Notes under the pieces: model-generated
The model's input: only the letters and a program-made list of their open reading frames with translations
Databases searched by the model: none
What the model was told of the DNA's origin: nothing
Assembly: GCA_903875445.1 (NCBI GenBank)
Contig: CAIQWD010000116.1
Coordinates: 62,001-126,000, forward strand
Direction of reading: 5' to 3'
Source of the DNA: an uncultured delta proteobacterium
GTDB lineage: Bacteria > Desulfobacterota > Desulfobulbia > Desulfobulbales > Desulfocapsaceae
Length of the DNA: 64,000 nt
Shown here: positions 18,976-29,310 of the stretch, piece by piece
How the letters are laid out: every line of letters begins with the position of its first letter
Numbering within the stretch: position 1 is the stretch's first letter
Translations under genes and position numbers: made by a program

Positions 18976-20154
18976 TCACTCTTGTCCGTCCGGCAGAAGC
19001 TCAGCCGGTGGATTGAGCAAAAATTTGCCGTCGACAATTCTTTTCTGTAGTATCTCGGCAATCTCACGGGCCTTGACCACACTTGAAAGGGGTGCAGTCC
19101 GTACTTTTTTGCCGTTCACCTCGATCTCTCCCGATTTCAGCTGCGCATAACTGACTTCACCATAACTTCTGGCAATACCGTTGGTGTAGTCGTAACCATA
19201 GTCGACCACCTGAGTAAAAATTTCTGCATCGGAGACCCCGGTATACGCAGCCATCTCTGCATCGAGAATCGGAATGGGAATGCCGAGGCCGAGGGCCAGG
19301 GAGTTTCCGTAACCAAGGATAGAAACACCGCGCAGCCACTCCGGTGACATAAGCTTCAGGTCGCCCTGCACCATGATTGTCCCGGCCGGTTTTCGCGGCA
19401 CCCCGTTTTTGCCCCGGGGGGCTTTGGGATTATGCTGGGTTCCTCTCCAAGTCACATAGCCGTTTGCCCCGCCAAGAAAAATCCGTGTTCCGACACCAAT
19501 TGTTCTATAATACGGGTCGTTCAATAAAGGGCTTAACTCTCCGGCACTGCAGAAATTGGCATTGCGACAATTCGGTTTCAACATTCCCATATAGGTATAT
19601 ACCGCCTTATCGGAAAGATTTACGGCACAGTTGTAGTTCTGGTAACCGTTTCGAGGATTGCAAAGCAAGGCATAGGGAAGATCCTCCAGCCCTACTTCTT
19701 TCTTCATTTTTTTGCCGGCATAACAATCGGTACCGTAGGCCTTGGCTTCAAGCAGCAGTTTTTTACCCCGCAGCAAATCTTCAATGACATGCCCTCCACC
19801 ATACCTGAACTCACCGGGATAGATTTTGTTGAGAGGATCATCCTCGGCCGGCTCGGTGGCTCCCAGATAGGCATCAACGGCGGCAAGACCGGCATAGGCG
19901 GGAACCTTGTTGATCCAGACTTTAGCGGCCTTGATTGTCGGTATCATCTGCCCGAAATTAAAAAACATCCCGGAGGAACACATCGGCGCAAAGGTGCCGG
20001 TGGTAACGACATCGACCTTTCTCGCAGCCCCTTCCGGGCCATTTTCTTTGACAATTCCGACCATTTCTTCAGCCGTCACGACAACTGCTTCGCCTGCTTT
20101 GATTCTGGCGTTAATTTCTTCATAGGTTTTTTGAATTTTCTTCTCACTCATCAT
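18976..20154 (-). CDS. Homocysteine biosynthesis protein, DUF39 family
   Basis: 392 aa; DVVTTGTFAPMCSSGMFFNFGQ and GTRIFLGGANGYVTWRGTQHNP. Confidence 0.88.
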   Translation of the reverse strand: MMSEKKIQKTYEEINARIKAGEAVVVTAEEMVGIVKENGPEGAARKVDVVTTGTFAPMCSSGMFFNFGQMIPTIKAAKVWINKVPAYAGLAAVDAYLGATEPAEDDPLNKIYPGEFRYGGGHVIEDLLRGKKLLLEAKAYGTDCYAGKKMKKEVGLEDLPYALLCNPRNGYQNYNCAVNLSDKAVYTYMGMLKPNCRNANFCSAGELSPLLNDPYYRTIGVGTRIFLGGANGYVTWRGTQHNPKAPRGKNGVPRKPAGTIMVQGDLKLMSPEWLRGVSILGYGNSLALGLGIPIPILDAEMAAYTGVSDAEIFTQVVDYGYDYTNGIARSYGEVSYAQLKSGEIEVNGKKVRTAPLSSVVKAREIAEILQKRIVDGKFLLNPPAELLPDGQE

Positions 20155-20343
20155 GTAATCCCACGTTATTATTTTTAAAATAACAAAATAGTAGTATAGT
20201 ATCGGTAGCTTTCATTACCCTGCCCGGTTGACTATAACTCTCTTTTACACCTTGACATAGCCATTTCTTTGGCCTAATTTATTTGCTCTTTGTCCGTTCA
20301 GTCAACATCAAACTTTTTCACATTACAAATATCAAGGAGCAGT

Positions 20344-21444
20344 ATGGAATCCGAGCAGAAAAAAGCAATTGTATCCGGACGTGATAAAATCGATGCAATT
20401 GATACCAATATACTGTCTCTGCTCAAGGAACGACTTGCCTATGCCAAAGAAATAGGCAAGTTGAAAGACGAAGGAAACCGTGCCAAATGGGATCCCCTCC
20501 GGGAGCGACAGATCTATGAACGGCTGTTAAGGGATAATAACGAGGTCTTCCCCAATGATGCCTTGAAATCCATTTTTCATGAAATCATCACTACCTGCAG
20601 ATTGTCGCAGAGAAAAGCGGTTGTCGCCTTTCTCGGACCCGAGGCCACCTTCAGTCACCTGGCAGGAGTAAAATACTTTGGTCATTCAGCCGACTACAAG
20701 GCGATGGAAACCATTGACGATGTCTTTGCCGAGGTCGATAAAGGACGAACCAGATACGGTATCGTGCCGGTTGAAAACTCTATCGAGGGTGCAGTCTTCT
20801 CTACCCTTGATTGTTTTATGAAATATAAAGTGCAGATTTGTGGCGAGGTGCAACTTGAAATCAGCCACAATCTCGTTTGCAAGTCCGGGAATATAGAAGA
20901 TATTCAGACTGTTGCATCCCATTCGCAACCCCTGGCTCAATGCCGGGAATGGTTGCGAAAGCATCTCCCGGCCATCCCTACCCTGCCGGTATTCTCAACA
21001 GGTGCAGCGGCACAAATGGCGGCTAACAACCCGAATATCGGAGCTATTGCCTCCTCGCTGGCCATTACTACCTATCAACTTCAGGTCGTTGTCCAGGGGA
21101 TTGAAGACTATCGCGGCAACACCACCAGATTTCTCATTATCGGCAAAAAATCACCGTCGAGAAGCGGGCTGGACAGGACATCCCTTTTAATCGGAACGAT
21201 GGACCGTCCTGGATCCCTGAACGAGGTCCTCACCGCGCTCTCGGAAGAGGACATTAATCTTGCAAAAATCGAATCCCGACCGATTAAAGGTAAGCAGTGG
21301 AAGTATTTATTTTTCTTAGATATGCTCGGACATATTGAGGACACTAAAATTCAACGGGGCTGCGACAGGCTGAAGGCCATGTGTTCCTATTTCGAATGGC
21401 TCGGTTCCTATCCACAGAGTGAAGATTTAACCACCGATTCTTGA
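20344..21444 (+). CDS. pheA: Bifunctional chorismate mutase / prephenate dehydratase
   Basis: Chorismate mutase N-terminus (DKIDAIDTNILSLLKERLAYAKEIG), prephenate dehydratase (VAFLGPEATFSHLA, NTTRFLIIG) and ACT (ESRP); SD aaggag before ATG. Confidence 0.96.
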   Translation: MESEQKKAIVSGRDKIDAIDTNILSLLKERLAYAKEIGKLKDEGNRAKWDPLRERQIYERLLRDNNEVFPNDALKSIFHEIITTCRLSQRKAVVAFLGPEATFSHLAGVKYFGHSADYKAMETIDDVFAEVDKGRTRYGIVPVENSIEGAVFSTLDCFMKYKVQICGEVQLEISHNLVCKSGNIEDIQTVASHSQPLAQCREWLRKHLPAIPTLPVFSTGAAAQMAANNPNIGAIASSLAITTYQLQVVVQGIEDYRGNTTRFLIIGKKSPSRSGLDRTSLLIGTMDRPGSLNEVLTALSEEDINLAKIESRPIKGKQWKYLFFLDMLGHIEDTKIQRGCDRLKAMCSYFEWLGSYPQSEDLTTDS

Positions 21445-22482
21445 CATTTGCCCGGAACAGGATTGTCGCTCTGGTGCCTGAAACTCTTGGTCCAGGACAT
21501 GGCCTTGTGGCTTATCCATAATGGTCTGACGAATAGCGGCTATGAGAGCCTCATCGGAAGCCCCACCACGAAGGAGGACTTTCAGGTCGGTTTCCCTGTC
21601 ATTTAACAAACATGCCCGCAGTTTTCCCTCGGAGGTCAAGCGCAGTCTATTGCACTGATCACAAAAATGATGACTTATCGGGCTGATAAAGCCGACAATC
21701 CCCTTTTTTCCTTCAGGGGTCGAAAGGTCATACATCCGAGCCGGGCCCTCACCGTGCCTTTTTTGAAAAGGTGTCAGTGTCCCGACCCCGGAAATCATGG
21801 CTTTGATCTCTTTTGAACTGATAAATTGCTCTTTCTGCCATGTGCTTTTCTCGCCAACCGGCATAAACTCGATAAATCGAATCTGAAATGGCTGTTCGAC
21901 GGCCATACGGGCAAAGTCGAGGAATTCATCATCATTTACCCCCTTCATGGCGACTACATTAATTTTAATCTTGAAACCGAGACGTTTGGCCTCAAGAAGT
22001 CCGGCCCAAACCTTGGGGAAATATTCTCTCCCGGTGATTTTTGTAAACTTGTCGGCAACAAGGGTGTCCAACGACACATTGAGGTGGCGGATTCCGGTAT
22101 TGTAAAGCCTCTGCGCATATTCGGCCAACAGCACGCCATTGGTGGTCAAACGTACCTCGGTCAGGCCTTTGAGAAGGAATAATTGTTGAATAAATTCAAG
22201 AATTCCTCTCCTGACCAAAGGTTCCCCACCGGTCAGGCGTAACTTGTTCATGCCCTGAGAAACAGCAAGACGCACCACTCGCAATAATTCTTCATAACTC
22301 AGGAGTTCGCTGTGCTGTAAAAATCTTCCGGTTTTTACCTGACCGTCTCTGTCCTGTTCTTCCTGCGGCATGCAATACATGCATCGCAGGTTGCAGCGAT
22401 CCGTCAAAGACAGTCGCAGATAGGTAATTGTCCGGGAAAACTGATCGATAAGGAGAGATGCTGGGGAGCTATTTTTGGTCAC
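21427..22482 (-). CDS. moaA: GTP 3',8-cyclase
   Basis: LRLSLTDRCNLRCMYCMP radical SAM motif, LRLTGGEPLVRRG, FCDQCNRLRLTSEGKLRACLL. Confidence 0.96.
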   Translation of the reverse strand: MTKNSSPASLLIDQFSRTITYLRLSLTDRCNLRCMYCMPQEEQDRDGQVKTGRFLQHSELLSYEELLRVVRLAVSQGMNKLRLTGGEPLVRRGILEFIQQLFLLKGLTEVRLTTNGVLLAEYAQRLYNTGIRHLNVSLDTLVADKFTKITGREYFPKVWAGLLEAKRLGFKIKINVVAMKGVNDDEFLDFARMAVEQPFQIRFIEFMPVGEKSTWQKEQFISSKEIKAMISGVGTLTPFQKRHGEGPARMYDLSTPEGKKGIVGFISPISHHFCDQCNRLRLTSEGKLRACLLNDRETDLKVLLRGGASDEALIAAIRQTIMDKPQGHVLDQEFQAPERQSCSGQMSRIGG

Positions 22483-22624
22483 TGGACGCTACTTTCAAAG
22501 GAATTATAAGAAATGTGCAAACATTGACTTTCAACCGCGCCATCTATATACTGACGAACGCTTTCTTGGAAGAATACTATTAACACAATCAACATTACAT
22601 ACAACCTGAAAAAGACATTTCCTT

Positions 22625-23626
22625 ATGCTTGTTCTTGGCATTGAGAGTTCCTGCGATGATACAGCGGCGGCAGTTCTCGAAGATAACCGAATTCTCTCAA
22701 ACGTCCTCAATTGCCAGGACTCCGTCCACGCCAAATTCGGTGGCGTGGTTCCGGAGCTTGCATCACGGAAACATCTACAATCGATTCATCCGGTTGTGGA
22801 AAAAGCGCTGGCTAGCGCCAATGTTCAACTTTCCGACATACACCTGATCGCCGCAACCCAAGGACCCGGTTTGATCGGTTCGCTGCTCGTCGGCTTTTCC
22901 TACGCCAAGGCCCTCGCCCATGTGCGGGGAATACCTTTGGTGGGTGTTGATCATATGGCTGGGCATATTCTCTCGGTCTTCCTCAGTGAGGAAAAACCGT
23001 CTTTCCCCTATCTTGCCCTGATTGTTTCCGGCGGAACATCCTCCATCTTTCTTGCTGAAGAATTTCACCGGTTTCGTTTGCTTGGTCGTACCCGAGACGA
23101 TGCCGCCGGTGAGGCCTTCGACAAGGTGGCGAAGTTACTGGGACTGACTTATCCCGGCGGTCCCCAAGTTGCTGCTACCGCCATTACCGGAGATCCCCGT
23201 TATGTGCGTTTCCCCCGAGCCTGGCTTACGGAACAATCTTTTGATTTTAGTTTCAGTGGTTTGAAGACGGCGGTTCTGAATCACGTCAACCAACAAAAGA
23301 TGACGAATGCAGGGTTGCAACTCAATGATATTTGCGCCTCTTTTCAGGAGGCGGTGGTTGACGTTCTGGTTGAAAAATCGCTCCTTGCGGCTCGCACCCA
23401 CAATATTTCCACTTTGGTGGTTGGTGGTGGCGTCTCTGCTAACAAAAGATTACGGGAAGTTTTCACTAAAAGATGCCAAGAAGAAGGGATCGCATTTTAT
23501 GCTCCGGCGCCTCAATATTGTACAGATAATGCAGCAATGATTGCTTTCGCAGGCTTTCATAAATTCAGCAAATATGGAGCGCATGCAAGGGATGAGGATG
23601 TCTACTCCCGGTCCCGGCTCGGCTGA
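22625..23626 (+). CDS. tsaD: tRNA N6-threonylcarbamoyladenosine transferase TsaD
   Basis: GIESSCDDTAAAVL, VDHMAGHILS, VVGGGVSANKRLRE. Confidence 0.97.
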   Translation: MLVLGIESSCDDTAAAVLEDNRILSNVLNCQDSVHAKFGGVVPELASRKHLQSIHPVVEKALASANVQLSDIHLIAATQGPGLIGSLLVGFSYAKALAHVRGIPLVGVDHMAGHILSVFLSEEKPSFPYLALIVSGGTSSIFLAEEFHRFRLLGRTRDDAAGEAFDKVAKLLGLTYPGGPQVAATAITGDPRYVRFPRAWLTEQSFDFSFSGLKTAVLNHVNQQKMTNAGLQLNDICASFQEAVVDVLVEKSLLAARTHNISTLVVGGGVSANKRLREVFTKRCQEEGIAFYAPAPQYCTDNAAMIAFAGFHKFSKYGAHARDEDVYSRSRLG

Positions 23627-23651
23627 CACATTCTTTTTCAACCAGGTGCAA

Positions 23652-24554
23652 ATGACAAAATACGAAAGCCAAACCCGGAATACGCTCAAGAGTCATCAAC
23701 TCGCCCCGAAAAAACGACTTGGCCAGAACTTCCTTGTGAATAAACACACCGCGGAAGCTATTGTCCGAGCCGGCAATGTCTTGGCCACGGACACTGTTCT
23801 TGAAGTCGGAGTTGGATTAGGGGCGCTTACCACCCCTCTTGCTGCAGCAGCACACCATGTTTATGGATATGAAATCGATCGGGGCATTATCAGGTTTCAC
23901 GAAGATGAAGGTGATCTCCCGGACAATGTGACACTCGTCCACCAAGATATTCTCACCGCTGATTTCCAACAAATTGCCGAATTATGCGGGGGTTCACTGA
24001 AAATTCTCGCCAACCTGCCCTACTCTATCTCCAATCCCTTTATCTTTAAATTAATCGACAACGCCTCGCTTATTGATAGCGCCACCATTATGCTGCAAAA
24101 AGAGGTCGCGGACCGCCTGACGGCGCAGCCCTCGACAAAAGAGTACGGGGTACCGACAGTTCTGCTTGCCTGTTGCGCCACAGTAAAAAAAATTATGACC
24201 CTGAAGCCGGCAGAATTTCACCCTCGTCCAAAAATTGATTCAGTGGTCATTACCATTGATTTTACCGGTAAGAATAACAGACAGGAAAACAGCGAGACAC
24301 CTCGCTACGATTTCAGTTTTTTGAAACAAATCGTCAAAACAACATTCAATCAGAGACGAAAAACCATTCTTAATACGCTAAGTGCCGGCGGCTGGTTTGA
24401 TGCCTCAGGTAAAAACACCCAGTCGGCAATCAAGACTTTGACTGAAGCGGCAATACAGAGCGCCGATCTTTCCCCAGCCGCCCGACCGGAGACACTTACG
24501 GTAGCCGATTTTATCTCTTTAACCCGAGCCATACAGCAGCTGCAAATACAATGA
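23652..24554 (+). CDS. rsmA: 16S rRNA dimethyladenosine transferase
   Basis: KKRLGQNFLVN, VLEVGVGLGALT, ILANLPYSIS; start placed at MTKYESQTRN. Confidence 0.95.
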   Translation: MTKYESQTRNTLKSHQLAPKKRLGQNFLVNKHTAEAIVRAGNVLATDTVLEVGVGLGALTTPLAAAAHHVYGYEIDRGIIRFHEDEGDLPDNVTLVHQDILTADFQQIAELCGGSLKILANLPYSISNPFIFKLIDNASLIDSATIMLQKEVADRLTAQPSTKEYGVPTVLLACCATVKKIMTLKPAEFHPRPKIDSVVITIDFTGKNNRQENSETPRYDFSFLKQIVKTTFNQRRKTILNTLSAGGWFDASGKNTQSAIKTLTEAAIQSADLSPAARPETLTVADFISLTRAIQQLQIQ

Positions 24555-24615
24555 GGAGCAGTGAGCTAAAGAACGTCAAATACTGTTATATCATTTGAAG
24601 CCACACCCGGTTGCA

Positions 24616-24644
24616 GCTGCTCACCCGCAGCGGGGTGACGCAGC
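24616..24644 (+). terminator. Hairpin downstream of rsmA
   Basis: gctgctcaccc-gcagcg-gggtga(c)gcagc, 11-bp stem with one bulge; no strong T-run. Confidence 0.4.
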
Positions 24645-24770
24645 GGATGATGTTTTTCACCATCTAAAGACTTTGACACATGGTATTTTTTGCAAAACTA
24701 CTAAAAATATGTTCATAGAGATGACAGGAGATACTGTTGACTCTCGCACAATGACGATTATTACCAATGT

Positions 24771-25202
24771 ATGAATATGAAAAGCCCCGACACGGATCTT
24801 GACACCTTGTCACCGGAAACGGTGTCAAAGCCCGTTAAATACATGATCTACAGCCACGAGCAAGCCTTCCGCCACATGACTCTGTTGCGATCGGACAAGG
24901 AACAGCAGCTGTATATGATCACCGATGAAGTTTTATTTAATGTCTGGGATGCACTTAGCCTGTCGATAGATCAAGAACACCGAGAAGTCTATTTTCCATA
25001 TCTTCCCCATGTTTTTGACCTGCTGACCGAAACTGAGAACGGTTATGAAATCTGCGATTATCTGACTTTCATCGAAGAAACCGGAATGGGTGCAGTAAAA
25101 AGCGATACCCTCGCCAAGAGAAGGGCTTGGCGGGTGGTCGATATCTTGTTGGAATACCGTGCAGCCATTTTAGCCGAACCGGAGAACACCGATGCAACTT
25201 GA
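24771..25202 (+). CDS. Hypothetical protein
   Basis: 143 aa ORF with plausible composition, between rsmA and nadA; no recognised motif. Confidence 0.55.
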   Translation: MNMKSPDTDLDTLSPETVSKPVKYMIYSHEQAFRHMTLLRSDKEQQLYMITDEVLFNVWDALSLSIDQEHREVYFPYLPHVFDLLTETENGYEICDYLTFIEETGMGAVKSDTLAKRRAWRVVDILLEYRAAILAEPENTDAT

Positions 25203-25285
25203 AGTCGGCTCCTCTTAACACTCGCCATTTCTCCGGATTACCTTCCATGCGCAGTAGCCCCTCCAACCCCTACCAAGATAAAACC

Positions 25286-26344
25286 ATGATCCCCGATCCA
25301 CAAAAAACACGTATCATTCCTGCTATTCCCGAGGTCATTGTCCCTCCCCATCCTCAGTGGCCAAACCTTTCAGCTCATGAGTTCGCCGCCTTGAGGGAAA
25401 GGATTAAAATGCTCTTAAAGAAACGGAACGCAGTCCTTGTCGCCCACTATTATACGGACGGCGCCTTGCAGGATCTGGCAGAAGAAACCGGCGGTTGTGT
25501 TGCCGACAGTCTGGAAATGGCGCGTTTCGGCACCACCCATCCTGCCGACACCCTGGTTGTTGCCGGGGTTCGCTTTATGGGGGAGACCTCCAAAATACTC
25601 AACAACGAAAAACGGGTACTGATGCCCGATCTCGGTGCTACGTGTTCTCTAGACGAAGGCTGTCCATATGAACTGTTTGCATCCTTTTGCGATCAATATG
25701 CCGATCACACGGTGGTCGTTTACGCCAATACCAGTGCCCAGGTCAAGGCGCGCTCCGACTGGGTGGTGACTTCGGGAATTGCCTTGCCGATAATCCGGCA
25801 CCTGGCCGACCGGGGAGAAAAAATCCTCTGGGCGCCAGACAAACATCTTGGCCATTATGTACAAAACCTGACCGGTGCGGAAATGATTTTTTGGCCTGGA
25901 GCCTGTGTTGTCCACGAAGAATTCCGGGCGGTTGCCCTTGAACGGTTGCGGAAACTCCACCCGAATGCCGCTATCCTTGTCCACCCCGAATCCCCAGAGG
26001 CGGTTATCGCCCAGGCGGATGTGGTCGGATCAACGACTGCTCTGATCAATGCGGTAGCCACCCTGCCAAACCAAGAGTTTATAGTTGCAACGGATAAAGG
26101 CATCTTCAACAAGATGCGCCAGGTCGCCCCCGGAAAAACCCTTCTTGAGGCACCAACCGTGGGTGAAGGGGCAACATGTCAGAGTTGCGCCAATTGTCCG
26201 TGGATGGGCATGAACTCCCTCCACAACCTGGTGGAGGTTTTGGAAACCGGAAAAAACGAGATACTTGTCAGCCCCGAACTGGCGGCCAAGGCTCGAATTC
26301 CTATCCGCAGGATGCTTGATTTTGCAGCAAACTTGAAAAAATAA
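25286..26344 (+). CDS. nadA: Quinolinate synthase A
   Basis: [55 protein letters not shown]; start placed at MIPDPQK. Confidence 0.95.
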   Translation: MIPDPQKTRIIPAIPEVIVPPHPQWPNLSAHEFAALRERIKMLLKKRNAVLVAHYYTDGALQDLAEETGGCVADSLEMARFGTTHPADTLVVAGVRFMGETSKILNNEKRVLMPDLGATCSLDEGCPYELFASFCDQYADHTVVVYANTSAQVKARSDWVVTSGIALPIIRHLADRGEKILWAPDKHLGHYVQNLTGAEMIFWPGACVVHEEFRAVALERLRKLHPNAAILVHPESPEAVIAQADVVGSTTALINAVATLPNQEFIVATDKGIFNKMRQVAPGKTLLEAPTVGEGATCQSCANCPWMGMNSLHNLVEVLETGKNEILVSPELAAKARIPIRRMLDFAANLKK

Positions 26345-26347
26345 CAG

Positions 26348-27502
26348 CTACTTGTTGGTGATTGCTAGCCGAGCACAAAGATCTGCAGGCGGGGTCTGCA
26401 GGCAATCCGCCCTCGCATCCTCCAGCAGCCATTGTGAATATCGAGGGGCAAGATTTCTCCAGCTGAACCTGTCGGTAATGGCATGTGCCTTTTCGGTGGG
26501 CAGTCGGCGACTGTGCAGGAGCGCCTGTGCCAGTTTCTCGACCAACTTGCTTTCCCTATAAAGATACTCTTTGGCAAAAAGCTCCGGATAGACCAACCGA
26601 TCCGGCAACAGCGGCACACATCCGGCGCGAACGGCTTCAATAATGGCGATACCAAAAAATTCATGCAAAGCCGTCGACACCACCACATCACCTCGGCAAA
26701 GCAGGGCGATGTAGTCCGCATAGGAGGCGGCATAGCCATAATGAATGACTCTTTCGCCAAAAGTGCTTCGGGCGTCGGCAAAACATTGCGGGCTATTGGG
26801 AAAAGTCTTGCCGAGAACAATGAGGCGAAAAGCGATCCCGGCGGCAGATATCTCGGTTAAGGCCTGGAAAAAACGGTCCGGATTCTTATCGTGTTCCCAG
26901 CGATGATTCCAGAGTATGACCGGCGGGCCAGGATCGGATTCTTTACTCTGCCGATCGATGGGAGTAAAATCAATACCCGGAAAGAGGATGCTGCTCCTGC
27001 CCCTCAGTTCACTCATGGTCCCCAACAGCTCCATTTCCGCAGCTGCTTGCAGATACCTCCGGCATCCGGAAAAAAAGGTCTCGGCATTAAAGGAGGAATT
27101 AAAGGCGATTTTATCCGAGGCAAGGGCGGAATGAAAATTGATTGCCGCAAATTGAAAACTTTGCGGAATGGCCTGCCTTTCCGGATAGAGCATCTGGTTT
27201 TCATGGAAATAGGTGCAAAGCCTCACTGCCTGGTTCCATCCTTTTACCCTTGCAAGCAAGGCGCGGAGGACCGCAACATCGACAAAGGAAGAACAGAGGA
27301 CGGTATCAAACCGGCGTTCGCCAAGAGGCAGTTTTTTGATTTTCTCGATGCACCAAAGAGCCGAGAGTTGCATCCGCATCTTCCACTTCCTGGCCGGCAA
27401 GGTAAAGAGGATGTACTCAGCCGAAACATGGGTCTGCAACCCTTCCAGAAAGAATCGGTGTGAACCTCCATAATAGGGTTCGAGGATGAGTATGCGCTTC
27501 AT
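26348..27502 (-). CDS. DUF3524/GT4-type glycosyltransferase, tRNA-queuosine alpha-mannosyltransferase-like
   Basis: N-terminus MKRILILEPYYGGSHRFFLEGL...LPARKWKMRM; C-terminal GT4-like ALHEFFGIAIIEAVRAGCVPLLP. Confidence 0.75.
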   Translation of the reverse strand: MKRILILEPYYGGSHRFFLEGLQTHVSAEYILFTLPARKWKMRMQLSALWCIEKIKKLPLGERRFDTVLCSSFVDVAVLRALLARVKGWNQAVRLCTYFHENQMLYPERQAIPQSFQFAAINFHSALASDKIAFNSSFNAETFFSGCRRYLQAAAEMELLGTMSELRGRSSILFPGIDFTPIDRQSKESDPGPPVILWNHRWEHDKNPDRFFQALTEISAAGIAFRLIVLGKTFPNSPQCFADARSTFGERVIHYGYAASYADYIALLCRGDVVVSTALHEFFGIAIIEAVRAGCVPLLPDRLVYPELFAKEYLYRESKLVEKLAQALLHSRRLPTEKAHAITDRFSWRNLAPRYSQWLLEDARADCLQTPPADLCARLAITNK

Positions 27503-27581
27503 TTTTATCTATAGACAACCATATTGAGAAACGGTATTAACGGTAACATTACGATTACCCGACCTTCGGAGAAAAGAACTG

Positions 27582-28058
27582 ATGATCAATTCCCCCTTAT
27601 GCCCGTGTGGCAGCAATCTCCCCTGCACAACCTGTTGTCTGCCGATTCTTGATGACCACCATCGGGCCGAAACGGCCGAGGCGCTTATGCGATCCCGGTA
27701 CACCGCCTTTGTTCACAAGCATGAGCAGCACATCCTCGCCAGTTGGCAGAAAAAAAACCGACCGGAGAAGCTCAACTTCGACGATCATCCGGTAGTATGG
27801 CTGGGGCTTGAGATCCACGAAGTTCGGGACGGTGCGAAAAATGACATAACCGGCAGTGTCGATTTCACCTCGACCTACCTGGAAAACGGGCAAATTTCCA
27901 GACTGAGAGAAAACAGCCAGTTCGTTCGCGAGGATGGTCTCTGGTACTACCTGGGCGGTGAATGCAATGTAAAGAGGCAAAAGATCGAACGCAATGGCCC
28001 CTGCCCCTGTGGTTCCGGAAAAAAATTCAAGCGTTGCTGTCTACAGGGAAATCTGTGA
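27582..28058 (+). CDS. YchJ family SEC-C metal-binding protein
   Basis: N-terminal CPCGSNLPCTTCCLP and C-terminal NGPCPCGSGKKFKRCC; ALMRSRYTAFV. Confidence 0.93.
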   Translation: MINSPLCPCGSNLPCTTCCLPILDDHHRAETAEALMRSRYTAFVHKHEQHILASWQKKNRPEKLNFDDHPVVWLGLEIHEVRDGAKNDITGSVDFTSTYLENGQISRLRENSQFVREDGLWYYLGGECNVKRQKIERNGPCPCGSGKKFKRCCLQGNL

Positions 28059-28089
28059 AAATAACAAGTACATTATCACCGCGAACAGC

Positions 28090-29301
28090 CTAAGGCTTCT
28101 CGCCAACAAGCTGACGCACTCTGTCCAAGAGCAGGTCGGCGGAGTGGAGCTTCGTGGTATGCGGCAATGTCTCCGCCCCTGAAGCGGAAATCAACAGGAT
28201 TTGATTGGATTCGGTCTCGAAGCCGGTGGTGTCACCGCTTATATCGTTGACCGCGATAAGATCGAGATTCTTGCTCAGGAGTTTTCTTTTTCCTTCTGCC
28301 AGAAGATTGGTGCTTTCCGCCGCAAAACCGACGAGCACTTGTCCCACCTTTTTTCTTTTCCCAAGTTCCAGGAGAATATCCGGGTTGCGTTCCAAAATCA
28401 GCTCTTTGGCGATATTCTCTTTTTTTACCTTGTGCTCATACACAGTTTCCGGTCGATAGTCGGCAACGGCCGCGGCTTTGATGATCACCGTTGAGTCTGC
28501 TGCATGGGCGAGCACCGCATCGTACATTTCCCGGGCGGTCTGGACCTTCACAAGAGTCACCCCCCGTGGACAGGTTAGGAAGCTGGGACCGCTGATAAGC
28601 AGCACCTGGGCGCCACGCCGACAAGCGGCCTGCGCCAGGGCATAGCCCATTTTTCCAGAGGAACGATTACTTAAAAACCGCGCCGGATCAAGGGGTTCTC
28701 GAGTCGGACCGGCGGTAACCAGGATCTTTACCCCTCGCAGATCTTGGGGGCTGAGACTATGCGCCAACAGCTCCTTAACACCATCCCATTCGGCAAGACG
28801 CCCCTCGCCTTCCTCCTTACAGGCCATCATGCCGCAGGCAGGATCGATTATGTCATACCCAAGTTCTTTTAGTATCTTGAGATTTTTCTGGGTTGCCGGA
28901 TGACTATACATCCGGTTGTTCATGGCCGGACAAACAAGGACCTTTGCCCTTGTCGCAAGCACCATGGTGGTAAGAAGATCGTCGGCTATGCCGCTGGCCA
29001 GCTTGGCGATAATATTAGCTGTTGCCGGAGCAATCACCACAAGATCGACATCTCTGCCGAGGCTGATGTGGGTCATCGGATCTTCTTTGCCCTGGCCGAA
29101 CATGCCGGTATGAACATCGTTGCCCGACAAGGCTGCAAAGGTAAGCGGAGTGACGAATTCGGCGGCTGAGGAGGTCATTACCACCGAGACCCTCGCCTCT
29201 TCCTTGGCGAGATCGCTCACCCACCCGGCAACCTTGAAAGCGGCTATTGATCCGGAGACACCGATGACGATCTTTTTACCGGCAAAAATATTCTGCACCA
29301 T
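28090..29301 (-). CDS. coaBC: Bifunctional phosphopantothenoylcysteine decarboxylase / phosphopantothenate-cysteine ligase
   Basis: GVSGSIAAFKVAGWVSDL, CPAMNNRMY, TAGPTREPLDPARFLSNRSSGKMGYALA. Confidence 0.96.
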   Translation of the reverse strand: MVQNIFAGKKIVIGVSGSIAAFKVAGWVSDLAKEEARVSVVMTSSAAEFVTPLTFAALSGNDVHTGMFGQGKEDPMTHISLGRDVDLVVIAPATANIIAKLASGIADDLLTTMVLATRAKVLVCPAMNNRMYSHPATQKNLKILKELGYDIIDPACGMMACKEEGEGRLAEWDGVKELLAHSLSPQDLRGVKILVTAGPTREPLDPARFLSNRSSGKMGYALAQAACRRGAQVLLISGPSFLTCPRGVTLVKVQTAREMYDAVLAHAADSTVIIKAAAVADYRPETVYEHKVKKENIAKELILERNPDILLELGKRKKVGQVLVGFAAESTNLLAEGKRKLLSKNLDLIAVNDISGDTTGFETESNQILLISASGAETLPHTTKLHSADLLLDRVRQLVGEKP

Positions 29302-29310
29302 ATGTCCTCT

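Noticed and set aside
18966-19082. N-terminal extension of the larE ORF overlapping DUF39
   Set aside because: The extension has no LarE similarity; the internal Met at 18965 gives a normal LarE N-terminus.
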